The notes beneath the pieces were generated by a model. The model saw nothing but the letters and a program-made list of their open reading frames with translations, was not told the DNA's origin and made no database searches. From positions 1,736,001-1,800,000 of the forward strand of contig NZ_JBHTJO010000001.1 of NCBI RefSeq assembly GCF_042676065.1: DNA of 64,000 nucleotides, written 5' to 3'. A program made the position numbers and the translations under genes. Shown here piece by piece: positions 8,707 through 16,982 of this stretch; positions within the stretch are counted from its first letter, which is position 1; each line of letters opens with the position of its first letter. The DNA is from Methyloligella solikamskensis (GTDB lineage: Bacteria > Pseudomonadota > Alphaproteobacteria > Rhizobiales > Methyloligellaceae).

Positions 8707-10080
8707 ATGACGGCCCGCATCCTCGTCGTCGACGACATCGATACGAACGTCAAGTTACTCGAGGCTCGGCTGACGGCCGACTACTTCGAGGTGGCTTGCG
8801 CGTATAGCGGCCCGGAGGCGTTGCAGATCTGCGCCCGGGAGCGTGTCGATGTGATCCTGCTCGACGTGATGATGCCCGGCATGGACGGCTTCGAGGTCTG
8901 CCGCCGGCTGAAGGCGGAGCCGCGCTCTCAGCATATTCCGGTGATCATGATCACCGCGCTCGACCAGCCTGCCGACAAGCTGCAGGGGCTCGAGGCGGGG
9001 GCCGACGACTTCCTCACCAAGCCGGTGGACGATATTTCCCTGATCACGCGGGTGAAGAACCTGGCGCGGCTCAAGATGCTGACCGACGAGATGCTCATGC
9101 GGGCCTCGACGAGCTCGCAGATGGGCATGGCGGCGATCGGCGAGAGCGAGCTTCAGCAGCTTTCCGACGGCGGCAAGATCCTTCTGGTGGAGGACCGGCC
9201 GTCCGCGGCCGAGCGTGTCGTCGATGCGCTGTCGCCCCATTACGACGTGGAGTTGGAGACCGATCCGTCGCGCGCTTTGCTGGAGCTGCCCGACGCCGGC
9301 TACGACCTGATGATCGTGAGCCTCGGCCTGCAGCATGCCGACGGCTTGCGGCTTTGCTCCCAGGTCCGCTCCCTGGACCGCACACGCCATCTGCCGATCC
9401 TCATCATCGTGGAGGAGGGGGAGAGCGCCCGCCTCCTGCGCGGCCTCGATATCGGCGTGAACGATTACATCAGCCGCCCTATCGACCCGGCGGAGCTGCT
9501 GGCGCGGGTGCGCACCCAGGTGAAGCGGAAGCGCTACGTGCACTATCTGCGCACACGGCTCGAAGAATCGGTCGAGATGGCGGTGCTCGATCCGCTGACC
9601 GCGCTCCATAACCGGCGCTATATGAACAGCCATCTTACGACGCTGTTCGACGAATCCGCTCAGAGCGGACGTCCGCTTTCGGTGCTGGTGATCGACATCG
9701 ATTACTTCAAGGCGGTCAACGACACCTACGGCCACGACGTGGGGGATCTGGTGCTGAAGGATTTCGCCACGCGCATCCGCCGCAATATCCGCGGCATCGA
9801 TCTCGCCTGCCGGCTGGGCGGCGAGGAATTCGTCGTGGTGATGCCGGACACGGATCTGGCGAACGCCTACAAGGTGGCTGAGCGTCTGCGCCTGGCCATT
9901 GCGGAGGTGCCGTTCGCCAGCGGTGAGGGCGGCCGCACTCTGGATGTCACGGCAAGCGTCGGCGTAGCGACCTTCGAGTTCCCCGACGACACGCCCGACA
10001 TCATTCTCAAGCGGGCCGATCAGGCGCTCTATTGCGCCAAGCGCGACGGCCGCAACAAGGTCGTCGCGGACGCAGCCTAG
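8707..10080 (+). CDS. pleD: Response-regulator diguanylate cyclase PleD
   Basis: PleD makes cyclic di-GMP from two GTP when its receiver is phosphorylated. The 457-residue protein has receiver 1 (about 1-120, Asp53 in LLDVMMPGMDG), an adaptor receiver-like domain (about 150-275) and a GGDEF domain with the active-site GGEEF at 371-375. An RxxD inhibitory site, RGID, lies at 362-365, exactly five residues before GGEEF, so product feedback is expected. The order and length match Caulobacter PleD. It is cotranscribed with divK. Confidence 0.96.
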   Translation: MTARILVVDDIDTNVKLLEARLTADYFEVACAYSGPEALQICARERVDVILLDVMMPGMDGFEVCRRLKAEPRSQHIPVIMITALDQPADKLQGLEAGADDFLTKPVDDISLITRVKNLARLKMLTDEMLMRASTSSQMGMAAIGESELQQLSDGGKILLVEDRPSAAERVVDALSPHYDVELETDPSRALLELPDAGYDLMIVSLGLQHADGLRLCSQVRSLDRTRHLPILIIVEEGESARLLRGLDIGVNDYISRPIDPAELLARVRTQVKRKRYVHYLRTRLEESVEMAVLDPLTALHNRRYMNSHLTTLFDESAQSGRPLSVLVIDIDYFKAVNDTYGHDVGDLVLKDFATRIRRNIRGIDLACRLGGEEFVVVMPDTDLANAYKVAERLRLAIAEVPFASGEGGRTLDVTASVGVATFEFPDDTPDIILKRADQALYCAKRDGRNKVVADAA

Positions 10081-10497
10081 TCGCCGCGGACCCCAATCCC
10101 TCCTATACTTTCAATGCGCTTTGCGATTCGTAGAGTCGTGATGCGGGTCTTGCCGCGCCAATACATGGCCTGCGGGTGGCTTGCCTTGGGAAATGAGGTG
10201 TTTCCGCCAACGCTTTACAATGACTAATATTTTAGCGTATTAAGCAAAAGATGAAGATTGTTATCGCCGGATCGTAAGCTGCGTTAGTATCCGCGACCGT
10301 CGATTGATAGAGGGATAGGACTTCTTTGGGGTGAGGGGCGCTCCCCGGAATTTTGTCCGACTGCCGCCTCGCCTGCATTTATTGGGATAGCCCTACGGAG
10401 TGCTCAGGTCCGCCGCATCTCCTGGGTCCGTGGGGTTCGGTCGGCCGAGGCGCGGTTTAAGTGGCCTCCTCGTTAGCGCCGCGTTTCGGTCGACCAC

Positions 10498-10535
10498 CAA
10501 GTCAAACGGCCAAGCCCTCTTTGGTCTTTGACTTG
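10498..10535. repeat. Perfect 9-bp inverted repeat with inner stem
   Basis: CAAGTCAAA (10498-10506) pairs with TTTGACTTG (10527-10535), and an inner CCAA/TTGG adds four more pairs. It lacks a trailing T run on either strand, so it is not an obvious terminator. It could be an operator or part of a structured RNA in the pleD-rpmG gap. Confidence 0.5.
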
Positions 10536-10635
10536 CCGACCGGCCCCGCAGTTCACGCAGGAGCTACCCCGCTTGACCTGCATGGCTGCGGGGTTGGTCA
10601 TTTCTGGGCCTTTTTGGAAGGCGTCTAGCAGAAAT

Positions 10636-10675
10636 CTCAAAAACCGAAATCGGAAGCGCGCCGGTGCCGGCGCGC
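10636..10675 (-). terminator. Probable terminator downstream of rpmG
   Basis: Read on the minus strand, GCGCGCCGG (10675-10667) pairs with CCGGCGCGC (10664-10656). A smaller CCGA/TCGG stem and a run of five T residues (complement of 10640-10644) follow. It begins 15 bases after the rpmG stop. The T run is displaced from the main stem, so the call is moderate. Confidence 0.5.
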
Positions 10676-10689
10676 GCCGTGGAAGGCCG

Positions 10690-10857
10690 CTACTTGATTT
10701 TGGCTTCCTTGAACTCGACGTGCTTGCGCGCGACGGGGTCGTACTTCTTCAGAGCAAGCTTCTCGGTCGAGTTCCGCGGGTTCTTCTTCGTGACGTAGAA
10801 GTACCCGGTGCCCGCGCTGCTTACGAGCTTGATCTTCTGGGTGATTGGCTTTGCCAT
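10690..10857 (-). CDS. rpmG: 50S ribosomal protein L33
   Basis: A 55-residue basic protein beginning MAKPITQKIKLVSSAGTG and ending VEFKEAKIK. The central YFYVTKKNPRNSTEKL and KKYDPVARKHV match L33. It lacks the paired cysteines of the zinc-binding version (C+), so it is the zinc-independent C- type, which is usual in alphaproteobacteria. The ATG is preceded by AAGGAAAAA. It lies downstream of the DUF983 gene on the same strand and has its own terminator. Confidence 0.95.
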   Translation of the reverse strand: MAKPITQKIKLVSSAGTGYFYVTKKNPRNSTEKLALKKYDPVARKHVEFKEAKIK

Positions 10858-10933
10858 CGTTTTTCCTTGATCGGGCAGATATGCGCGGAGCGCACCCTAC
10901 TCAGTGGTCTTGCGAAGTCAAGACTGATTGCTA

Positions 10934-11434
10934 TCAGGATTGGGCCGGCGGCCAGGGCGCCGTTTCACCGGGTTGGCCGGGATCAGTTTCGCCAGGCTCT
11001 TCGACATGGTCCGGATCGAAGCCGTGCATCAGCAGGGCCCATTGCAGGCCGATGAGACCGCCCTTGATCGGCGGCAGCAGGAGCAGGGACAGGATCACGG
11101 TGAGCGGGAGCCACAGGCTCCAGTGGATCCAAAGCTCAGGATGGTAGGCCATCTCCACGGTCATCATCAGGCCGACCACGACATGGCCGACGATGGAGAT
11201 GGTGACGTAGGGCGGGGCGTCGTCGGCACGGTGATGATGGAGCGCTTCGCCGCAATTGCCGCAATGGTCGGCGACCTTCAGGTATTTCGTGAACACCTTG
11301 CCTTCGCCGCAGGCCGGGCAGCGGCAGAGCGTGCCGCGCCACAAGGCTTCGGCCCAATGGCGCTCGCCTGTGCTGCGGCCGTCGATCTGCGCGGGCCGTT
11401 TATCCGTCTCGTGCGCGTGGGTGGCGTGAGACAT
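10934..11434 (-). CDS. DUF983 family membrane protein with two CxxC motifs
   Basis: A 166-residue member of DUF983. The N-terminal part holds RCPACG and HCGNCG, two CxxC pairs that probably bind zinc. These are followed by the family-typical ADDAPPYVT and two hydrophobic membrane segments (TISIVGHVVVGLMMTV and a segment around LWLPLTVILSLLLLPP). The function is unknown; members often sit near cytochrome oxidase or rnr genes. I start at the ATG at 11434, since GGAGGAAGAG precedes it. It is 79 bases downstream of rnr on the same strand. Confidence 0.88.
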   Translation of the reverse strand: MSHATHAHETDKRPAQIDGRSTGERHWAEALWRGTLCRCPACGEGKVFTKYLKVADHCGNCGEALHHHRADDAPPYVTISIVGHVVVGLMMTVEMAYHPELWIHWSLWLPLTVILSLLLLPPIKGGLIGLQWALLMHGFDPDHVEEPGETDPGQPGETAPWPPAQS

Positions 11435-11513
11435 CTCTTCCTCCAATTCGTTCGGGCGCACAGTATCGCGTGGCGGATGCGCCCGCCAGTCTCCATGGCG
11501 CTACCGATTGGCG

Positions 11514-13850
11514 CTACCGTTTGGCGCGCTTGGGCCGTTTGGCCGGTTTGCCCTTGCCGGGCTTGGGACCTGTCTTCTTGCCTTTTCCGCGGCCACGGCC
11601 ATGAGCGCCGGGCTTGCCCCGGCCGCGGGTGCGGAAGCTCTTATGGCGCGCACCGCTCGGCTTGATGCCGATCTGCCGGCCTTCGGTGAGGATCTCGAAG
11701 CGGAGCGCACCTGCGGTTGGGATCGCCTCCACCAGCTTTACCTCGACGAAATCGCCGAGTTGATAGGCGCTGCCCGTGTCCTCGCCGACGAGCGCCCGGT
11801 GGGTTTCGTCGTGATAATAATACTCATCGCCGATAGTCGAGGCGGGGATGAAGCCATCGGCGCCGGTCTCCTTCAGCTGCACGAAGAGGCCGGAGCGGGT
11901 AACGCCGGAGATCTTGCCGTGGAAGCGGGCGCCTACCCGGTCGGCGAGATAGGACGCGATGAGCCGGTCGACGGTCTCGCGTTCCGCCGACATGGCGCGG
12001 CGCTCCGTGTCGGAGATCTGCTGGGCCGTATCTTCCAGTCTCTCGATCTCAGCGTCCGTGAGACCGCCGTCGCCCAGTCCCAGGGCGCGGATGAGCGCGC
12101 GATGGACGATCAGATCCGCGTAACGGCGAATTGGTGAGGTGAAATGAGCGTAGCGGCGGAGGTTCAGGCCGAAATGCCCGTAATTGCCGGGCGTGTATTC
12201 GGCCTGGGACTGGCTGCGTAGAACCACTTCCTGGACGAGGTCCGCCACGGGCGTGTCCTTGGTCATGTCCAGGATGCGATTGAACTGGGCCGGCTTCATC
12301 ACACCGGCCTTGGCGAAGGTGATGTCCAGGGTGCGCAGGAAATCCGACAGTGCGGCGACCTTCTCGTCGGACGGCGCGTCATGGACGCGATAGACGAGGG
12401 GGGTGCTCTCCGACTCCAGGGTCTCGGCCGCGGCGACATTGGCCGCGATCATGAACTCCTCGATGAGGCGGTGAGCCTCCAGCCGGGGCGGCGACACGAT
12501 GTCGGCGACCTCGCCCTTGTCGTTCAGCTTGATCTTGCGCTCCGGCAGATCCAGATCCAGCGGCGCGCGGTGGTCGCGCGCTTTCGCCATGGCCCTATAG
12601 GCCGCCCAGAGCGGCTTCAAAACCGGCTCCAGAAGTGGGTCTGCCTGATCGTCCGGATTGCCGTCGATGGCGGCCTGGGCCTGTTGATAGGTCAGGCTGG
12701 CGGCGGATTGCATCATGCCGCGGATGAAGCGATGGCTCTTCTTGTGGCCGCCCGCGTCATAGACCATGCGCACGGCGATGCAGGGGCGGGGCTCGCCCTC
12801 TACGAGCGAGCAGAGATCGTTTGAGATGCGCTCGGGCAGCATGGGCACGACGCGGTCGGGGAAATAGACCGAGTTGCCGCGGGTGCGGGCTTCCTTGTCC
12901 AGCGCGCTGCCCGGCGTCACGTAGGCCGAGACGTCGGCGATGGCGACCATGACGATATGGCCGCCCTTGTTGTTCGGATCGTCATCTGGCTCGGCCCAGA
13001 CCGCATCGTCGTGATCGCGGGCATCGGCCGGGTCGATGGTCACCAGCGGGATCTTGCGCAGATCCTCGCGCCCTTCCATGCCCGGCGGCTTGGCGGCCTC
13101 CGCTTCGGCGAGCGCGGCTTGCGGGAACACGTCCGGAATACCGTAGGCGTGGATGGCGATCAGGCTGGTGGCGCGCTGGTCTTGCGGGTTGCCGAGACGC
13201 TCCACGATGCGCGCCGTTCCGGAGCCGTAACGGGGCGAGCGGGCAAGCTCGAAGCGGACGAGCTCGCCATCCTCCGCCTCGTTCCGCTCGGAGCGGGGGA
13301 CGCGCCATTCTTTCAGCTGCTTGCGGTCGACGGGATCGATGACGCCGTCCTCGCCGCGGGCGCGATAGACGCCGAGCAGGGTGCGCGGGCCCGTGGAGAG
13401 CTTCTTGATGGGCCTGGCGAGATACGGGTAGGTCTCGTCCTTCTGCTTCTCGATGCGGGCGAGCACGCGGTCGCCGACGCCGGCGGCCTCGGTGCGCTGG
13501 CGGCTGCCGGCCACGAGAATGCGCGGTGGCGGGCTCACCTCCTCGTCCCAGGAGGCGGGGGTGGCGACGAACTCGCCATCCTCGTCGCGGCCGGTGATGC
13601 GGATCACGGTGACGGGCGGAAGCTCGTTGGGCTTTTGGAGGTTCTTCTTGGAGCCGCCGATCAGCCCCTCATCGGTCATCTCGCGCAAGAGCGCTTTCAG
13701 AGGGATGCGGTCGGCGCCCTTGATGCCGAATTCACGCGCGATCTCGCGCTTGCCGACCTTTTCGTCACTCGACTGGATGAAGTCGAGCACCTGTTGCTTG
13801 CTCGGCACCGAGCCTGACGCGGTCTTGCGGGTGGGTTTGGGGTTCGCCAC
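11514..13850 (-). CDS. rnr: Ribonuclease R
   Basis: A 3'-to-5' exoribonuclease that degrades structured RNA, including rRNA and mRNA. The 778-residue protein has the N-terminal winged-helix region, cold-shock domains, the RNB catalytic domain with the metal-binding DPADARDHDDAVW, and a C-terminal S1 domain (GKISGVTRSGLFVQL). It ends in a long basic tail rich in Gly, Lys and Arg, about 55 residues of likely disordered RNA-binding sequence. It is directly downstream of topA with six bases between them, so the two are cotranscribed. Confidence 0.97.
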   Translation of the reverse strand: MANPKPTRKTASGSVPSKQQVLDFIQSSDEKVGKREIAREFGIKGADRIPLKALLREMTDEGLIGGSKKNLQKPNELPPVTVIRITGRDEDGEFVATPASWDEEVSPPPRILVAGSRQRTEAAGVGDRVLARIEKQKDETYPYLARPIKKLSTGPRTLLGVYRARGEDGVIDPVDRKQLKEWRVPRSERNEAEDGELVRFELARSPRYGSGTARIVERLGNPQDQRATSLIAIHAYGIPDVFPQAALAEAEAAKPPGMEGREDLRKIPLVTIDPADARDHDDAVWAEPDDDPNNKGGHIVMVAIADVSAYVTPGSALDKEARTRGNSVYFPDRVVPMLPERISNDLCSLVEGEPRPCIAVRMVYDAGGHKKSHRFIRGMMQSAASLTYQQAQAAIDGNPDDQADPLLEPVLKPLWAAYRAMAKARDHRAPLDLDLPERKIKLNDKGEVADIVSPPRLEAHRLIEEFMIAANVAAAETLESESTPLVYRVHDAPSDEKVAALSDFLRTLDITFAKAGVMKPAQFNRILDMTKDTPVADLVQEVVLRSQSQAEYTPGNYGHFGLNLRRYAHFTSPIRRYADLIVHRALIRALGLGDGGLTDAEIERLEDTAQQISDTERRAMSAERETVDRLIASYLADRVGARFHGKISGVTRSGLFVQLKETGADGFIPASTIGDEYYYHDETHRALVGEDTGSAYQLGDFVEVKLVEAIPTAGALRFEILTEGRQIGIKPSGARHKSFRTRGRGKPGAHGRGRGKGKKTGPKPGKGKPAKRPKRAKR

Positions 13851-13856
13851 AGGGGC

Positions 13857-16502
13857 CTAATCGGCCGTCTCTTCGACGGTCTCCTTGCTGCCGTTCTTCT
13901 TCGCTGCAGATTTCTTACTCGTCGATTTCTTCGACGTCGCCTTTTTCGCCGTAGATTTCTTTGCGCCCTTCTTGGCACCGCCCTTGCCGGTCTTTTCGGC
14001 CCGCGCGGCGATCAGCTCCACGGCCTCTTCCATGGTGATGGATTCCGGCTCCTTGTCTTTGGGGAGCGTGGCGTTGACCTTGCCATGCTTCACGTAAGGA
14101 CCGTAGCGGCCGCTCATAACCTGGACAGGGCCTTTGAGCTCGGGATGATCGCCGAGTTCCTTGATCACGCTGCCGCCGCGCTTGGCACGCGAGGCTTCCT
14201 TCTCGGCGAGCAGGCTGATGGCGCGGTTCGCGCCGACGGTGAAGACCTCTTCCGGATTGGAGAGGTTGGCATAGGTTTTCTGGTGCCGGACGAAGGGGCC
14301 GTAGCGGCCGTAGCCGGCGGTAATGGGTTCGCCGGACTCCGGATGCAGGCCAATCTCGCGGGGAAGCGAGAGCAGGGCCAGCGCCCGCTCCAGATCGATG
14401 GCGCTGATGTCATCGCCTTTCGGAATCGAGGCCCGCTTGGGCTTCTCGCCATCCTTGGCTTCTCCGAGCTGGATGTAAGGGCCGAAGCGGCCGTCCCGGA
14501 GCGTGATCTCCATGCCGGTCTCCGGATCGGTGCCAAGCACCTTGCCGTCGGCGGAGGCGGCCGCATCGCCCTTGTCGCCGGTCTCGGCGAGCTGACGGGT
14601 GAAGCGGCAATCGGGATAGTTGGAGCAGCCGATGAAGGCGCCGAAGCGGCCGACCTTCAGGCTGAGCCGTCCGTCGTCGCAGGCCGGGCAGGCGCGGGGA
14701 TCCTTGCCGGGCTCGGTCTGGGGGAAGATGTGCGGGCCCAAGATCTCGTTGAGGGCATCCAGAACCTCGGCAATCCGCAAATCGCCAATTTCCTCGACGG
14801 CGCCGGTGAAGTCGCGCCAGAAATCGCGCAGGACCTCGCGCCAGGCGAGATCGCCGGCGGAGATGCGGTCGAGCTTCTCCTCCAAATCGGCGGTGAAGTC
14901 GTATTCCACGTAGCGCTCGAAGAAGCTCTTCAGGAAGGCCGTGACCAGCCGGCCCTTGTCCTCCGGGTAGAGGCGCTTCTTGTCGAGGCGCACATATTCC
15001 CGGTCGCGCAGCACGTTCATGGTCGCCGCGTAGGTGGAGGGGCGGCCGATGCCGAGCTCCTCCATCTTCTTGATGAGGGTCGCCTCGCTATAACGGGGCG
15101 GCGGCTGAGTGAAGTGCTGCTCAGGCACGATCTCGCGGGCGTCGAGCTGATCCTTCTCGGCGAGCGGCGGCAATACGGCGCTGTCCTCGCTCTCCTGATC
15201 GTCGCGGCCTTCGTCGTAGAGCTTCAGGAAGCCATCAAAGCAGATCACCTGGCCGGTGGCACGGACGCCGTAGGTCTTTCCGTCGCTGCCTTCGACGTCG
15301 ATATCCACCGTCGTGCGCTCGATCTCGGCGCTTGCCGCCTGGCTGGCAAGCGTCCGCTGCCAGATGAGCTTGTAGAGCTTGGCTGCATCGGCCTGCAGAT
15401 ACTTGGCCACGTGATCGGGCTGCTTGAACACATCTGTCGGCCGGATCGCCTCGTGGGCCTCTTGGGCGTTCTTGGCCTTGGTCTGATACATCCGCGGTGA
15501 GGACGGCAAATACCGCTCGCCAAACAGTTTTTGTAGCTGTCTGCGGCTCGCGCTGATGGCTTCGGGAGCGATCTGCACGCCGTCGGTCCGCATGTAGGTG
15601 ATGAGGCCTTCGGTCTCGCCGCCGATCTCAACACCTTCGTAGAGCCGCTGGGCGATCTGCATGGTCTCGCGCGGCGAGAGGCCAAGTTTGCGCGAGGCTT
15701 CCTGCTGAAGCGTCGAGGTGGTGAAGGGCGGGTAGGGGTTCCGCTTGGTCGGCTTCTTCTCGACCTGGCCGACCGTGAAGCGCCCGCCTTCCAGCGCCGC
15801 TTTGAGCTTGGTCGCGGTCTCCTCGTCCGGGATATCGAACTTGTCGAGCTTCTTGCCGTCGGCCGCGGCGAGGCGCGCCTTGAAGGTCTCGCCCTGGGTG
15901 GTGGCGAGCTCGGTGGTGATGGACCAGTATTCCTGAGGCTTGAAGGCCTCGATCTCCATCTCGCGGTCGCAGACGAGGCGCAGCGCCACGGACTGCACAC
16001 GGCCTGCGGAGCGCGAGCCCGGCAGCTTCCGCCACAGGACCGGCGAGAGGGTGAAGCCCACGAGATAATCCAGCGCGCGGCGGGCGAGATAGGCATCGAC
16101 CAGGGGTTCGTCGATCTTGCGCGGATGGGCGATGGCGTCGCGCACCGCTTCCTTGGTGACCGCGTTGAAGACCACGCGCTCCACATCGACGCCCTTCAGC
16201 GCCTTCTTGCCGTCCAGCACTTGAAGGACATGCCAGGAGATGGCCTCGCCCTCGCGGTCGGGGTCAGTGGCAAGGATCAGCTTGTCGGCGCCTTTCACGG
16301 CGCGGGCGATCTCGTTCAGCCGCTTCTGGGATTTCGGATCCACATCCCAGTGCATCTCGAAATCGTTGTCGGGCAGGACGGAGCCGTCCTTGGACGGCAG
16401 ATCCCGGACATGGCCATAGGACGCCAGGACCTGATAGTCCGAGCCGAGATACTTGTTGATGGTCTTCGCCTTAGCTGGCGATTCCACGATGACGATATTC
16501 AT
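13857..16502 (-). CDS. topA: DNA topoisomerase I
   Basis: A type IA topoisomerase that relaxes negative supercoils. The 881-residue protein has the TOPRIM domain (Glu7 in VESPAKA; Asp80, Asp82 and Glu84 in ATDPDREGE), the active-site Tyr303 in LITYMRTDG, and one classical four-Cys zinc finger around ACPACDDG...GCSNYPDC. Several C-terminal topoisomerase repeats without cysteines (GRFGPYI, GRYGPFV, GRYGPYV) follow. The last 40 residues are a Lys/Ser/Thr/Ala-rich tail. The ATG start is unambiguous. It leads the topA-rnr pair. Confidence 0.97.
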   Translation of the reverse strand: MNIVIVESPAKAKTINKYLGSDYQVLASYGHVRDLPSKDGSVLPDNDFEMHWDVDPKSQKRLNEIARAVKGADKLILATDPDREGEAISWHVLQVLDGKKALKGVDVERVVFNAVTKEAVRDAIAHPRKIDEPLVDAYLARRALDYLVGFTLSPVLWRKLPGSRSAGRVQSVALRLVCDREMEIEAFKPQEYWSITTELATTQGETFKARLAAADGKKLDKFDIPDEETATKLKAALEGGRFTVGQVEKKPTKRNPYPPFTTSTLQQEASRKLGLSPRETMQIAQRLYEGVEIGGETEGLITYMRTDGVQIAPEAISASRRQLQKLFGERYLPSSPRMYQTKAKNAQEAHEAIRPTDVFKQPDHVAKYLQADAAKLYKLIWQRTLASQAASAEIERTTVDIDVEGSDGKTYGVRATGQVICFDGFLKLYDEGRDDQESEDSAVLPPLAEKDQLDAREIVPEQHFTQPPPRYSEATLIKKMEELGIGRPSTYAATMNVLRDREYVRLDKKRLYPEDKGRLVTAFLKSFFERYVEYDFTADLEEKLDRISAGDLAWREVLRDFWRDFTGAVEEIGDLRIAEVLDALNEILGPHIFPQTEPGKDPRACPACDDGRLSLKVGRFGAFIGCSNYPDCRFTRQLAETGDKGDAAASADGKVLGTDPETGMEITLRDGRFGPYIQLGEAKDGEKPKRASIPKGDDISAIDLERALALLSLPREIGLHPESGEPITAGYGRYGPFVRHQKTYANLSNPEEVFTVGANRAISLLAEKEASRAKRGGSVIKELGDHPELKGPVQVMSGRYGPYVKHGKVNATLPKDKEPESITMEEAVELIAARAEKTGKGGAKKGAKKSTAKKATSKKSTSKKSAAKKNGSKETVEETAD

Positions 16503-16571
16503 CCGGTTCCTGCCTGGGAGATTTCGGGGCGGCCGCGTCCGCTGCGTCTGGCCGCAGCCCTGCTACGCGCG

Positions 16572-16600
16572 AAAATGGTGTCTCGCGCCCAAGGTGTCAA
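16572..16600 (-). promoter_or_regulatory. Candidate topA promoter
   Basis: On the minus strand a perfect -35 TTGACA (16600-16595) is followed after 17 bases by CATTTT (16577-16572). The -10 element is weak. The expected start would lie near 16565, about 60 bases before the topA ATG. Confidence 0.4.
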
Positions 16601-16619
16601 TTTCTGGTCTTTCAAGCGG

Positions 16620-16649
16620 TTGACAACTCAAAGGCGCATCCAATAATCA
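16620..16649 (+). promoter_or_regulatory. Candidate promoter for the 60-residue gene
   Basis: TTGACA at 16620-16625 is followed after 18 bases by TAATCA at 16644-16649, on the plus strand. With the topA candidate it would form a divergent promoter pair. This would imply a leader of about 140 bases before the start at 16793. Confidence 0.35.
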
Positions 16650-16792
16650 ATACAACCAATAGTCGAGCTGCAACCGGTCCTCGCCTATCGGGGATATGGG
16701 GTCTGATTCTCCGGGAGGACAAGCTGGCAGGACAGGGGAGAGGCAACAATCGGGGCCGGAAAACAAGCCCGAGAGTTCGCAAGAGGACGGGC

Positions 16793-16975
16793 ATGGCGAA
16801 ACGCGATGACACGGTATTGCAGCTTGAGCGCTCGGAGGCCGCCGACTATCTCGCCGGCATGCTGAGGGGGCTGAGGGAGGTCGCAAATGGCGCCGATTTG
16901 CGCTTCCTCGGCTACCTGATCGAGGTGGCGATGCAGGAGGCTCAGGCCGAAAAGGCGCGGACCGATTCGCGCTGA
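16793..16975 (+). CDS. Small conserved-looking protein of unknown function
   Basis: A 60-residue, probably helical cytoplasmic protein (MAKRDDTVLQLERSEAA...), with an acidic start and an amphipathic middle (YLAGMLRGLREVANGADLRFL). It has no membrane segment. The ATG is preceded by AAGAGGAC. It lies between divergently transcribed topA and convergent dprA, with only seven bases before the dprA stop. I believe similar short proteins occur at this position in related genomes but I cannot name a family. The low complexity of overlap and the ribosome site support a real gene. Confidence 0.65.
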   Translation: MAKRDDTVLQLERSEAADYLAGMLRGLREVANGADLRFLGYLIEVAMQEAQAEKARTDSR

Positions 16976-16982
16976 GGGCGCT

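Larger units (their letters stand above)
10081..10689. other. 609-bp non-coding gap between pleD and rpmG
   Basis: I see no credible gene here on either strand. The part around 10200-10270 is clearly more AT-rich than the surroundings. Two inverted repeats are present: 10498-10535 and the rpmG terminator at 10636-10675. A small RNA is possible but nothing matches a family I can recognise. Confidence 0.5.

Noticed and set aside
10528..11055. A 175-codon open frame on the plus strand
   Set aside because: It overlaps rpmG and DUF983 on the other strand and contains the rpmG terminator. No family match.
14085..15500. A 471-codon open frame on the plus strand
   Set aside because: It is entirely antisense to topA, has no recognisable motif and reflects codon bias on the other strand. 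The same holds for long frames antisense to rnr, purF, alr, dnaB, radA and the TPR-barrel gene.
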